Below are positions 7,840-16,957 of a DNA stretch of 64,000 bases, piece after piece. The position numbers and the translations under genes were made by a program. Source of the DNA: Leptospira abararensis (GTDB lineage: Bacteria; Spirochaetota; Leptospiria; Leptospirales; Leptospiraceae). The stretch covers positions 124,001 to 188,000 of the forward strand of contig NZ_JAFFPR010000027.1 in assembly GCF_016918735.1 (NCBI RefSeq), in the 5' to 3' direction. The notes beneath the pieces are model-generated. The model saw nothing but the letters and a program-made list of their open reading frames with translations, was not told where the DNA came from and did no database searches. Position 1 is the first letter of the stretch. Each line of letters opens with the position of its first letter.

Positions 7840-10416
7840 ATGACTCCATCCTCCTCGCCCATCCACAAACTGGAAGACTACAGACCAAGCTCTTGGCTCA
7901 CTCCATCTATCGAATTACGATTTGACTTAGATTTGCACCTCACAGTTGTCAGAGCTGATTATGAAGTAGTTCTCCATTCCGAAACAATAGAACCACTTTT
8001 TTTAAATGGAGAATCATTAGAGTTTTTATCCCTTCGTATCGATGGAGCCATTGTGGATCCAGGGGATTATCAAATTTCACCTACTGGAATTCTGCTACCT
8101 AATCCCCCCAAAGATTCTTTCCGAATCACTATAGAAAATCGAATTTGTCCCGCGGAGAATACTACACTTGAAGGTTTGTATAAATCGGGCTCTATGTTGT
8201 GTACCCAAAACGAACCCGAAGGATTTCGTAAGATTGTATATTCCATTGACAGACCAGACAATATGATGCAGTTTCGTGTCACCATTTCGGGGGAAGAGTC
8301 TCTTTTTCCTGTTATGCTGTCTAACGGAAATTTGGTGGGCGAAAAACAATTAGAAGGTGGAAAACGGGAAGTGGTTTGGGAAGATCCTTATCCAAAACCA
8401 TCTTATCTTTTTGCTCTAGTGGCAGGCGAACTTTGGGAAACCAAGGATTCTTTCCAGACGAAGTCTGGTCGGGAGATCACTCTCAAAATCTTTGTGGAAA
8501 AAGGAAATGAGGAGAAGGTAAGTTTTGCTTTTGATTCCTTAAAAAAAGCAATGAAGTGGGATGAAGATACCTTTGGTTTAGAATATGATTTAGATCTTTT
8601 TATGATTGTTGCGGTAGAAGATTTCAATATGGGTGCTATGGAAAATAAGGGGCTCAATCTATTTAACGCAAAACTTGTGCTTGCTGATAAAAAATCGGCA
8701 ACCGATGAAAGTTTTGAATCCATCCTTGCAGTGATTGCTCATGAATACTTTCATAATTGGACAGGAAACCGGGTAACCCTTCGCAATTGGTTTAACCTCA
8801 CTTTAAAGGAAGGACTTACAGTTTTTCGTGACCAATGGTTTACCGAGGACATGACAGATCCTGCGGTCAAACGAATCAAAGATGTTTTGTTTTTAAAAGA
8901 ATTTCAATTCCCAGAAGACCAAGGCCCCATGTCTCATCCCATCCTTCCCAAATCCTACCGCGAAATGAATAATTTTTATACAGTCACAGTTTATGAAAAA
9001 GGAGCCGAAGTCATTCGTTTGGTTTCAGAGCTTATTGGCCGAGAAACATTTAAAAAAGGGCTAAAACTTTATCTTACTAAATATGACGGACAAGGTGTTA
9101 CCTTTGAAGAATTTATTTCTTCGATGGAAGAAGCAGCCGGCCATTCCATTCCTTACCTCAGGAATTGGTATCATCGGGGTGGAACTCCTTTACTCACAGT
9201 TCGAGAAAATTACTTACAGGATTCTAATGAATGGATTTTGGATTTAGTGGATACTGGTGCCAGTGAATATCCTTTGGTGTATTCGAATTCGATAGCTGTT
9301 TTTGATAGAGAAGGAAAACTTCTTACAGAAGAAAAAAGAATCATGTCTGGTACCAGCGACCAAATTCGTATCTCTGCTTTAGATCCAAAAGGGACAAAAC
9401 CCATAGTTTCTTTATTTCGTTCTCTTTCCAGTCCGGTGCGTTTGGATTACAACCAATCGGAAGAAGAAATCAAAGTTTTAGCAAAAGTGGAAACCGATGG
9501 AGTCTCTCGTTTTTTTGCCTTCCAAAATTTGATTTTCGATTGGTTTCGTAAGTCAATCGCCAAAAACAGCGAAGAAAACTTTTCTACCATTTTAGAAACG
9601 ATTGCTGATTCCTTTGGACGGGGATGGGATAAAACTTATCATAGTTTTTATCTTTCTTTTCCTGGGTTAACCCAAATCAGTGAAAACATCAATTGTTATG
9701 AGTTTTCTAAAATTCAAAAATTAAGAGTTTGGGCCATCCAAACCATCTCCACTACCTTTACTAAAAACTTTCAAATTCTTTTGGAAGAAAACAGAAAAAC
9801 CATTCCCGTCCAAACAAAGGAAGAAATTGGGAAACGAAAACTAAAGAATATTGCACTTTATTATTTGTTATACGATCCATCCAAAAAGTTTGAACGATTG
9901 GCAGTTATGGAACAAAGAGAAGCCAAACATATGAGTGAAGAAGTTTCTGCGATGAAATTTCTTATCGAAGTGGATTCCAAAGAAAAAGAAAGTGCTATGA
10001 ATCTCTTTTTTGAAAAATGGAAAAAAGATACTTTGGTTTTAGATGTTTGGTTTACCGCACAAGTAAATACTGGCGAAGATCGTTGTGAAATTGCCGAAAA
10101 CTTAGAAAAACATCCTCAGTTCAACATTCGTAATCCGAATAAGGTTCGGTCATTGTACTTTAGTTTGGCGAGAAATCCATTAACCTTTCACAAAGAAGAT
10201 GGAAGTGGGTATATTTTTCTCGCAGAGCGGATCAAACGTTTGAATGAAATCAATCCACAAATGGCAGCTTCCTTAACGAAGTTATATTCTCCTGTATCCA
10301 AACAAAAGGGAGATCTTCCAAAAATTGCTAAAAGAGAATTGGAAGGTTTAGCGGCTCTCCCGAATCTTTCTAAGGAATTGGGAGAGGTTCTGGGTACGAT
10401 CTTAAATTCGCTTTAG
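7840..10416 (+). CDS. pepN: aminopeptidase N (M1 family zinc metallopeptidase)
   Basis: 858 residues, standard for the PepN branch of M1. It removes N-terminal residues from peptides in the cytoplasm during protein turnover. The substrate-recognition motif GAMEN lies near residue 265, the zinc site HEYFH near residue 300, and the second glutamate about 19 residues later in LKEGL. The C-terminal half is the helical domain typical of PepN. A strong AAGGAGG lies just before the ATG. Its stop overlaps the stop of the convergent acyl-CoA ligase by four bases. Confidence 0.93.
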   Translation: MTPSSSPIHKLEDYRPSSWLTPSIELRFDLDLHLTVVRADYEVVLHSETIEPLFLNGESLEFLSLRIDGAIVDPGDYQISPTGILLPNPPKDSFRITIENRICPAENTTLEGLYKSGSMLCTQNEPEGFRKIVYSIDRPDNMMQFRVTISGEESLFPVMLSNGNLVGEKQLEGGKREVVWEDPYPKPSYLFALVAGELWETKDSFQTKSGREITLKIFVEKGNEEKVSFAFDSLKKAMKWDEDTFGLEYDLDLFMIVAVEDFNMGAMENKGLNLFNAKLVLADKKSATDESFESILAVIAHEYFHNWTGNRVTLRNWFNLTLKEGLTVFRDQWFTEDMTDPAVKRIKDVLFLKEFQFPEDQGPMSHPILPKSYREMNNFYTVTVYEKGAEVIRLVSELIGRETFKKGLKLYLTKYDGQGVTFEEFISSMEEAAGHSIPYLRNWYHRGGTPLLTVRENYLQDSNEWILDLVDTGASEYPLVYSNSIAVFDREGKLLTEEKRIMSGTSDQIRISALDPKGTKPIVSLFRSLSSPVRLDYNQSEEEIKVLAKVETDGVSRFFAFQNLIFDWFRKSIAKNSEENFSTILETIADSFGRGWDKTYHSFYLSFPGLTQISENINCYEFSKIQKLRVWAIQTISTTFTKNFQILLEENRKTIPVQTKEEIGKRKLKNIALYYLLYDPSKKFERLAVMEQREAKHMSEEVSAMKFLIEVDSKEKESAMNLFFEKWKKDTLVLDVWFTAQVNTGEDRCEIAENLEKHPQFNIRNPNKVRSLYFSLARNPLTFHKEDGSGYIFLAERIKRLNEINPQMAASLTKLYSPVSKQKGDLPKIAKRELEGLAALPNLSKELGEVLGTILNSL

Positions 10417-12287
10417 TTGTACATGGATTTGATCAGGTCTTTGTATTTGTCATGGATGACGTTTCGTTTCATTTTGAAAAGATTCGTCAGTTCATCTCCT
10501 ACTTCCATGGCTTTTGGCAAAAATCGGAAGTCAGAAAGTTTTTCAAAAGATTTGAATCCGTTTTCTGAGGAGATTTGTTTTTTGATGATATTTTGAAAGT
10601 AAAGTCGAACCTCTTTGTTTTGGTTTAGGTCTTCCCCTTCCTTTACGTTTAGTCCCGCTTCTTTCATTCGGTCTTTTTCTGGCCAAACAAGAGCAGTAAG
10701 AGACTTCTGGTCTTGACCTACGACAATCACTTGGTTGATAAGAGAATTTTCCAAAAGTAAATTCTCAATAGGGACAGGCTCTACATTTTCCCCACCTAAT
10801 AGAACAATTGTATCTTTCACTCGCCCACGGACCGAAAGTGTATCGTTAAAAGAAATAAAACCTAAGTCTCCTGTATTCATCCAACCGTCAAAAATTGCCT
10901 TGGAAGTAGCCTCTTCATTTTTATAGTAACCTTTCATTACTTGTGGGCCTTTGATATGAATGACACCCATTTTCCCTTTGGGAACCGATTCCCCTTGTTC
11001 ATTGACAATTTTGACTGCCGTTCCTTCAGGCCATTTTCCCACTGATCCTTGCACTACATTCCCAACAGAGCGAACTGAAATGATAGGCGCACATTCTGTC
11101 ATTCCATAACCTTCATATACAGGAATTCCGATTACGTTAAAAAATTCATCTACGTGAGCTGGAAGGGCTCCTCCACCTGATATCGTTCCTGTTAGGTGGC
11201 CACCCAATACATCCCGAATTTTGGAAAATACCAGTCCATCTAAAACCTTAGCAAGTAAAAATAAATTCAAAACATAACCAAGGGAAACAGCAGTGTTTTT
11301 TGCTCTTTCAAAGGGTGACTCTTCTTTGGTAAGGAGTTTGTTTCCGGAAAGATAGTCTTGTCCATCTTTGAATTTTTTACAAATATCATAAGCAAAATCA
11401 AAAAGTTTCCGTTTGTTTTCTGGTGCCTTCTCTAACTTTTGTTTGATGCCAAGGTATAGATTTTCCCAGAGTCTTGGGGCAGAAGCCATAAAACTTGGTT
11501 TGATTTTTTGGAAATCGTCACGCAGGTCGCGGATATTGGTATAAGCAATGGATGCACCTTCGGCAATGATCGCATAGTCTATTGCGCGTTCAAAGATATG
11601 CCAAACAGGAAGAATGGAAAGGGTTTTGTCCGAGTTTTTTAGTCCTACGCGTGGCGGAACTTTTACCACATTGTAGACCATATTTTGGTGGGTGAGCATC
11701 ACTCCCTTCGGCATTCCGGTAGTTCCTGATGTATAAATGATGGTAAAGAGGTCATCCGGTTTTACTTGTTTGGATCTAAGTTCCAAAGAAGGGAGATTTT
11801 TACGAAGAGCTTCCCCTTCCTGAATTAAAGTTTCCATAGGAATGGCGAGGGCATCTTTGGAACGAAAACCTGGATCTAAAATAATGACTTTTTCCACTTT
11901 GGTAGTAGAGAGAATTGGTTTTAAAGAATCATATAACTTTTCGTGTTCAACAAAGCAGTATTTGCTTTCTGAGTGACTTAGGATGTATTCGATTTCTTGT
12001 GGGGTAGAATCAGACCCACGGGGAACATTGACAGCACCATTTAACAGTGTTGCGATGTCGGCAATGGCCCATTCGGTTCGGTTATCTGCCATCAGACCAA
12101 TTCGGTCCCCAGGCTGTAATCCAATCTGTAAAAGAGATAAGGCAAGGTTTTCTGCTTTATGAAAGATATCCGAAAAAGTACGACCTATAAAGTTTTTTCC
12201 CGCATCCTTTCCAAAGAACATTTCTTTGTTTCCATAAGTTCGATTGGCATAATAAAAAACATCATTCAGCGTCGTAAAATTTTTCAT
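10413..12287 (-). CDS. long-chain fatty-acid--CoA ligase
   Basis: 624 residues of the AMP-forming acyl-CoA synthetase family. It activates fatty acids with ATP and CoA for beta-oxidation or lipid synthesis, a central activity in leptospires, which grow on fatty acids. The AMP-binding loop YTSGTTGMPKG is at residues 185-195. Later come GYGMTE, the WMNTGDLG segment and GRVKDTIVLLGGENVEP. The long insertion between residues about 290 and 360 is normal for the FAA1/FadD15-type branch. ATG start; apparently a single gene. Confidence 0.92.
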   Translation of the reverse strand: MKNFTTLNDVFYYANRTYGNKEMFFGKDAGKNFIGRTFSDIFHKAENLALSLLQIGLQPGDRIGLMADNRTEWAIADIATLLNGAVNVPRGSDSTPQEIEYILSHSESKYCFVEHEKLYDSLKPILSTTKVEKVIILDPGFRSKDALAIPMETLIQEGEALRKNLPSLELRSKQVKPDDLFTIIYTSGTTGMPKGVMLTHQNMVYNVVKVPPRVGLKNSDKTLSILPVWHIFERAIDYAIIAEGASIAYTNIRDLRDDFQKIKPSFMASAPRLWENLYLGIKQKLEKAPENKRKLFDFAYDICKKFKDGQDYLSGNKLLTKEESPFERAKNTAVSLGYVLNLFLLAKVLDGLVFSKIRDVLGGHLTGTISGGGALPAHVDEFFNVIGIPVYEGYGMTECAPIISVRSVGNVVQGSVGKWPEGTAVKIVNEQGESVPKGKMGVIHIKGPQVMKGYYKNEEATSKAIFDGWMNTGDLGFISFNDTLSVRGRVKDTIVLLGGENVEPVPIENLLLENSLINQVIVVGQDQKSLTALVWPEKDRMKEAGLNVKEGEDLNQNKEVRLYFQNIIKKQISSENGFKSFEKLSDFRFLPKAMEVGDELTNLFKMKRNVIHDKYKDLIKSMYN

Positions 12288-12318
12288 TGATCGTTTGAGT
12301 CTCCGTAGGAGCTGACTA

Positions 12319-13797
12319 TCATTGTTTTTTTTGTTTATTCAAGTAATATTTTCTTTTGTGTGATTTCCCATTAGAGGATTCAAAAAAGGTTTCAAAGAGA
12401 GGGTCTGAATCCATTTGGTCCATCAAATCAAAATCATACAATAACGCTTGGTGAGTCCAAAGATTTCCTTCTTGTTCTCTCTTTGTTGCAAAGGAAGCTC
12501 TTCCTAATTTGTAATAGACTACGGGTAAAAATTCGCGTTCCCCTCCTAAAATTTGTGCTCGTTTTAAGTTAGTGTAAGCATCTTCCCACCGTCCAAGACT
12601 CAATTCGCAGGAACCTCGGTAGTAAAATAGGAAAAAACGAGGATAAGCCGTGAGCCTACGACTATTCAGTTTGTCTAAACTTGCTAAACAAGAAATTGGA
12701 TCTTTATCCATAAATTGGGCATAGGCCAAGTTGAGTAGAATTTCGGGACTGATCTCCCCATTGGTTTTTCGATAAATTTCAGAAGTTTTTTGATAGCTGT
12801 CCTTTGCTGTTTTGTAATCACCAAGAACATATAAATAATAATAGGATTTATAAATGAGTACATCCAAAGAATCGGATTCACAAGCTTTGTAGGAAAAGAA
12901 TTCATCTAAAGTTTTTGTGAAGGCTACAAAGTCTCTTTCACTGTATTCAATGTTTGCGATTTTTTTTAGAAGGGAACAAGTCCTAGAAGTTCCATTGGAT
13001 ACTTCCTTTTTGTATTCTTTTAGAGACTTTCGATAGGCTTTTAAGGCCTCTTGGTATTTTTGGTTGGACTCATATTGGATAGCATCTCTTTCTTCTTTTT
13101 CACCCACACCTTCACAATAAGATTCTTTCCCGTTTTCATAATGGCAAATTCGTTCTCGAAATCCGTTTTCGTTCGAATCGTATTCAATTCGCATTAGTTG
13201 GCAGTTTTTAAAATACCACCATTCATCCATGGCCCCAAAATCATTTTTGTCTTTTGTAATTTCTTTGGGACAACCGCTTTGCGAATAATAAGTGAAACTA
13301 TCTTTTTTTCCATTTTTAGTTTCATCTTCTTCGGTTAAAAAAAGTTGGCCTTTGTTGTCATAATAATCCCATCGATACGGAAAAAATTCTTCTTCATTTA
13401 AAAAGAAAGACAATTTCAATAGGGAACTTCCTTCCTTCCAACCGGAAAAACAAGAAAAGGATAGTTTTCCACTTAAAAAATTTTGTGCTGGATCTCCGTA
13501 GAGATCTGTTAGGTGAGACCTTATATCTTCTTTGAATCTGGGAAAAGGATAGTTAGTATGGTATTTATCTATATATTTTTGACAAAACCAAAAGATTTCA
13601 TGATTCAGGGATTCTTTATGTAAAATTCCTGGAAGTTCACCACTCAATCGAAAACTAAATCGTTTGGGGCTATGGTCTGCTATTTCAAATTTTTCTTTTG
13701 TGTTTTGGACGGCATTCCAGTAATCCTCCAAGAGACTTGCTCTTAGAGGTAGGTAGAATAAGAATAGGGAAGAAAGGAATAGAAATAAAAATCTCAA
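12319..13797 (-). CDS. secreted TPR-repeat protein
   Basis: A 492-residue protein with a hydrophobic signal peptide (MRFLFLFLSSLFLFYLPLRA). The first half holds short repeats of the form D-N-x-G-...-Y-Y (YDNKGQLFLTEEDE; YDSNENGFRERICHYENG), seen in many Leptospira exported proteins. The second half, from about residue 245, is a run of TPR-like helices (YQEALKAYRKSLKEYKKE; DAYTNLKRAQILGG). It probably acts as a periplasmic scaffold; the partner is unknown. Its ATG overlaps the stop of the YopX-domain gene upstream as ATGA, so the two are translationally coupled. Confidence 0.7.
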   Translation of the reverse strand: MRFLFLFLSSLFLFYLPLRASLLEDYWNAVQNTKEKFEIADHSPKRFSFRLSGELPGILHKESLNHEIFWFCQKYIDKYHTNYPFPRFKEDIRSHLTDLYGDPAQNFLSGKLSFSCFSGWKEGSSLLKLSFFLNEEEFFPYRWDYYDNKGQLFLTEEDETKNGKKDSFTYYSQSGCPKEITKDKNDFGAMDEWWYFKNCQLMRIEYDSNENGFRERICHYENGKESYCEGVGEKEERDAIQYESNQKYQEALKAYRKSLKEYKKEVSNGTSRTCSLLKKIANIEYSERDFVAFTKTLDEFFSYKACESDSLDVLIYKSYYYLYVLGDYKTAKDSYQKTSEIYRKTNGEISPEILLNLAYAQFMDKDPISCLASLDKLNSRRLTAYPRFFLFYYRGSCELSLGRWEDAYTNLKRAQILGGEREFLPVVYYKLGRASFATKREQEGNLWTHQALLYDFDLMDQMDSDPLFETFFESSNGKSHKRKYYLNKQKKQ

Positions 13798-14174
13798 GAT
13801 TTACTTTTTAAATACAAATCGTAAAGAATTGGATTTTCGTATGGGTTTCCCACTTTTCGTATAGAAAATAACTGGAGGAGTGGAGGACCATTTTCTAAGT
13901 AGAAGGCTCCATGTTCATTGTTGTAGCGGATAACGCCTGTATGTTGGGTAAGGTTCCCACCTTTGGCAACGGTATGTTCTATGATATCCTCTTCGAATAA
14001 ATCTTTGTCGTATTTGTCTTTGAGTCCAGTAAAACTATTAACAATATAATTGTCTTCGTTTGGGATGGGTTGTCCAAACTTTAAGAGTTTCCCATCGAGG
14101 GTTAAACTAAAGCCTTTCTGAGTGAATTCTTTTTCTTGTTTGTCCCAAACTCGGAACCGGATTGTGAATGCCAT
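13794..14174 (-). CDS. YopX-domain protein
   Basis: A protein of about 126 residues whose whole length fits the YopX family. It has an N-terminal FRVWDKQEKEF, the signature SFTGLKDKYDKDLFEEDII near the centre, GVIRYNNEHGAFYL, and a C-terminal KVGNPYENPILYD. YopX proteins are usually carried by phages and have no firm biochemical role. Here there is no phage neighbourhood; instead the gene is coupled by ATGA to a secreted TPR gene. The ATG at 14174 is chosen; a TTG four codons upstream (14186) is the alternative. Confidence 0.75.
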   Translation of the reverse strand: MAFTIRFRVWDKQEKEFTQKGFSLTLDGKLLKFGQPIPNEDNYIVNSFTGLKDKYDKDLFEEDIIEHTVAKGGNLTQHTGVIRYNNEHGAFYLENGPPLLQLFSIRKVGNPYENPILYDLYLKSKS

Positions 14175-14269
14175 AACTGGAACCAAATTAAGCTTTGCTT
14201 AGTCCTTTCCAAGGAAAATTCAAAAAAAAATCAGTGGTCAACGAAAGAATTGGAGGAATTCTATGCCCC

Positions 14270-15043
14270 ATGAAGGTGATCTCTGTTTCCAATATTAAGG
14301 GAGGAAGTGGGAAATCCACCACCGCTGCTCACTTAGCTTGTGCCCTCGCCAGGCGGGGAAAAACCCTTGTGGTGGATATGGACATGCAAGGCGATTTAAC
14401 TGACTATTGTTTGCCCGATTTGGATCTGAATCAATTGGACGAATCCAACGTGATGAGTGTACTTCTCGGGATGAAACGCATGACAGACTGCATTCGTGAA
14501 ACCAAACAATTTGATGTTTTACCATCTACTTTAAGTTTGGCTAAACTTACCAAATACAATCCCGATTCCTCTAGCCTTTGTTTACAATTCAAACGAGCTT
14601 TGGATGAAGTGAGAAACAAATACAAATTTGTCATCATCGATACACCGGGGTCCGCTAAACATGAACTCACAACCGCTATCTATAATTCCGAACTAATTTT
14701 AATTCCTGTAACTCCTAGTAAATGGACGATCCGGGCGGTTAATTTACTTCTGGATGAAATTACGCAAACCGAAACCATCTTTAGTCAAAAGAAAAAAATA
14801 GCCTTTGTGCCTTCTTGGTTTGGTCCTTCTAAAAAACACAGAGAACTTTTGGAGAAATTAAAACAGATCGAAGAAATCCCCTGTTTGGCAGAAATTCCCA
14901 AATTGGAATCCATTAAAACCAAAACCGAAAAACAAGAACCTTTAAAAAAAGACAGCAATGCTTGGCATGCCTTTGATTTGTTAGCTGATGAATCCGTTTC
15001 CCTGGTGGATCCAGAGAATTCGATTCTTTCTATGAAGCCGTAG
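14270..15043 (+). CDS. ParA/Soj-family ATPase, no ParB partner nearby
   Basis: 257 residues. The deviant Walker A motif KGGSGKST lies at about residues 9-16, Walker A' as VVDMDMQGDLT, and Walker B as FVIIDTPGS, as in ParA/MinD ATPases that position DNA or protein cargo. The ATG at 14270 is picked because the domain begins there; a GGAGGA lies 12 bases upstream, rather far. There is no parB or parS-like neighbour, so it may be an orphan ParA that moves another cargo. It is divergent from the YopX gene and convergent with the channel gene. Confidence 0.85.
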   Translation: MKVISVSNIKGGSGKSTTAAHLACALARRGKTLVVDMDMQGDLTDYCLPDLDLNQLDESNVMSVLLGMKRMTDCIRETKQFDVLPSTLSLAKLTKYNPDSSSLCLQFKRALDEVRNKYKFVIIDTPGSAKHELTTAIYNSELILIPVTPSKWTIRAVNLLLDEITQTETIFSQKKKIAFVPSWFGPSKKHRELLEKLKQIEEIPCLAEIPKLESIKTKTEKQEPLKKDSNAWHAFDLLADESVSLVDPENSILSMKP

Positions 15044-15092
15044 TAACTAAAAATTCAAACTCGTACTTCCAGCAGAAATTGAAGATACTAAA

Positions 15093-16451
15093 TCATTCTG
15101 TTTTAGTGGTTCTCGCTGTTTGGTTTTTTCTTCGTTCTTCGGCAATCCCTTGGATATGTTTAGCAAATCCTGGATGGTGTTTTAGAATTTCCGAAAACCG
15201 ATCTTTCCCTAAAGTATAAACATCACAATAAGAACCTGCTTTGATGGTTGCAGTCCTTAAGGAATCATCAATCAAACTCATCTCTCCGAAAAAAGACCCT
15301 GAGTTTAGAGTGGCAAGTAATTCACCTGTTTTCTCTTTAATCACTTCGACATGACCTTTGGATAAAAAATACATATTGTGAGGAACATCACCTTCTTTAA
15401 AAATAATGTCTCCTTTCATATAAAAAGCAGGTTTTAATTCGAGGACGACTTCTCTTTTTAATTCTTCAGGTGCATTTTTAAAAAAAGGAACCACAGAAAT
15501 CAAGTGGTTGTGTAAAAACATGGACACATCAATTTTAATTCCCGATGGAAGTTGGTTCCAAATTTCTGTTTCATCAATTCCGTGTTTGTTTTCCCAAAGA
15601 TTTACATAGTAGGATCGAATTCGATTGGCCAGTTGCGGAGGTAACTTTTTATATTTAATAAAACTATCTATGGTGTTCAACTTTTCTTGGAAATGAACAC
15701 GAGAGATATCTAAATTGGAAAGTAATGTGGCTATATTACCAATGACATATCCATAAATACCCACACCTAAGATCATCACACCCATTGTATAAATAGTTTG
15801 TCCGTTAGTGACGGGAGTGATGTCTCCATATCCAATTGTGGTGAGTGTGGTGACAGACCAATAAAGAGCTCGAATGTATCTAGTCGCGATATCTTTATCT
15901 GGTAAAAAATCGGGTCCTAGATGGATCCAGCCGCAAGCCACCCAATGGGCAAATAGACTTGTCCAATAAATAAAAAATATCAGACGAAAAGTCATGGGGT
16001 TGATCACTTCGACTAGTTTGAACCGATCATCTGAATCGGCTCCAAGGGCAAGGAGGCGAAGCGACTTAAAAAGTTCAAAGACACGCACGGATCTTAAGAG
16101 TCTTAAAATCTTTAAGCTGTCTGTAATACCAAAATATTGAAAGAAAAATCCACCAAAAAGATCAAAAGGAAAGGCGGACAAAAAATCGATTAGAAACCAG
16201 GAACGCAAATAAGTTTTGGTCACAATCTTTCTATTATGAATGAGAAGACGGTCTTTCAAAAGGGCGGTATTGAAATTGAGGATCACATCCAGCCCAAAAA
16301 TAATTTGAATGACTCTTTCCACCAAAGAAACTCCCGCACTGAGTTTATAATGAAAAACCAATCTCACTGGGACTTCTATGGCAAAATAAGTGATACAAAC
16401 AAAAACAAAAAGATCCCAGATTCGTTTGTATGGAGAATTGGGATGGATCAT
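15093..16451 (-). CDS. cyclic-nucleotide-gated K+ channel (LliK/SthK type)
   Basis: 452 residues with the full six-helix voltage-sensor layout: S1-S3 in residues 10-105, an arginine-rich S4 at 112-134, the pore filter TTIGYGD at 204-210, S6 at about 220-245, and a C-linker to about 325. The cyclic-nucleotide-binding domain (about 330-430) has phosphate-binding cassette FGEMSL at 388-393 and the R-T pair at 399-400. The filter predicts K+ selectivity. LliK of Leptospira licerasiae and SthK of Spirochaeta have this design and are used as structural models of eukaryotic CNG/HCN channels. The start at 16451 avoids the divergent ybaB gene, which the longer open frame would cross. Confidence 0.9.
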   Translation of the reverse strand: MIHPNSPYKRIWDLFVFVCITYFAIEVPVRLVFHYKLSAGVSLVERVIQIIFGLDVILNFNTALLKDRLLIHNRKIVTKTYLRSWFLIDFLSAFPFDLFGGFFFQYFGITDSLKILRLLRSVRVFELFKSLRLLALGADSDDRFKLVEVINPMTFRLIFFIYWTSLFAHWVACGWIHLGPDFLPDKDIATRYIRALYWSVTTLTTIGYGDITPVTNGQTIYTMGVMILGVGIYGYVIGNIATLLSNLDISRVHFQEKLNTIDSFIKYKKLPPQLANRIRSYYVNLWENKHGIDETEIWNQLPSGIKIDVSMFLHNHLISVVPFFKNAPEELKREVVLELKPAFYMKGDIIFKEGDVPHNMYFLSKGHVEVIKEKTGELLATLNSGSFFGEMSLIDDSLRTATIKAGSYCDVYTLGKDRFSEILKHHPGFAKHIQGIAEERRKNQTARTTKTE

Positions 16452-16530
16452 AGTTTTAGTATCGACATGCCAATGTTTTATATTTGCCTTCTTTTTAATA
16501 AAAATAATCCTGAAAGGAAAAGAGGTGATT

Positions 16531-16851
16531 ATGTTCGGTGGAGCGGGCGGAAACAAGTTTGATATGCTCAAACAGATGAAAAAGATGCGATCGCAGGTAA
16601 AAACCATGGAAAAGGAACTTGCCGGTCTCAATTTTGTAGGAATTTCAAAAAACAAACTTCTCTCTGTGACTTTGGATGGAAAATTCCAAATGAAATCCAT
16701 TCAGATAGAAGATGAACTCCTAGATAAAAAAGATAAAAATCTTCTAGAAAAATCCATTCAAGAGGCCTACACCAAGGCTTTACAAGATGCACAAGCAGGG
16801 GCCGCAAAACAAATGCAAGCTATGGGTGGGTTTCCTGGGCTTGGAATGTAA
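16531..16851 (+). CDS. YbaB/EbfC nucleoid-associated protein
   Basis: 106 residues, the standard length. It begins with the family's glycine-rich MFGGAGGNKFDMLKQMKKM and ends with a Met/Gly-rich GGFPGLGM tail. YbaB dimers bind DNA and help organise the nucleoid. The ATG at 16531 is preceded by AAAGGAAAAGAGG. In many bacteria ybaB sits with dnaX and recR; here it is alone, divergent from the channel gene, and ends at a hairpin terminator. Confidence 0.9.
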   Translation: MFGGAGGNKFDMLKQMKKMRSQVKTMEKELAGLNFVGISKNKLLSVTLDGKFQMKSIQIEDELLDKKDKNLLEKSIQEAYTKALQDAQAGAAKQMQAMGGFPGLGM

Positions 16852-16877
16852 TCCGTTTTTTGAAAAATCCTAAAACA

Positions 16878-16909
16878 AAAAAGCCTACAAATTTATGTAG
16901 GCTTTTTAT
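16878..16909 (+). terminator. rho-independent terminator after ybaB
   Basis: The stem GCCTACA (16883-16889) pairs with TGTAGGC (16896-16902) around a 6-nt loop. It is extended by A-T pairs and followed by a TTTTTATT tract. It lies about 30 bases after the ybaB stop. Confidence 0.85.
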
Positions 16910-16917
16910 TTGAATCT

Positions 16918-16943
16918 AAAAGGGACGGACTGTCCCTTTTTTT
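16918..16943. terminator. second, bidirectional hairpin terminator
   Basis: A nine-base stem AAAAGGGAC / GTCCCTTTT with a 5-nt loop is flanked by A's on the left and T's on the right. It can end transcription from ybaB (plus) and from the convergent OmpA lipoprotein gene (minus). Confidence 0.75.
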
Positions 16944-16957
16944 ATGTACTTTGATTC

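Noticed and set aside
16452..16700. Longer N-terminus of the gated K+ channel
   Set aside because: It would run through the ybaB gene on the other strand; the voltage-sensor domain starts right after 16451.
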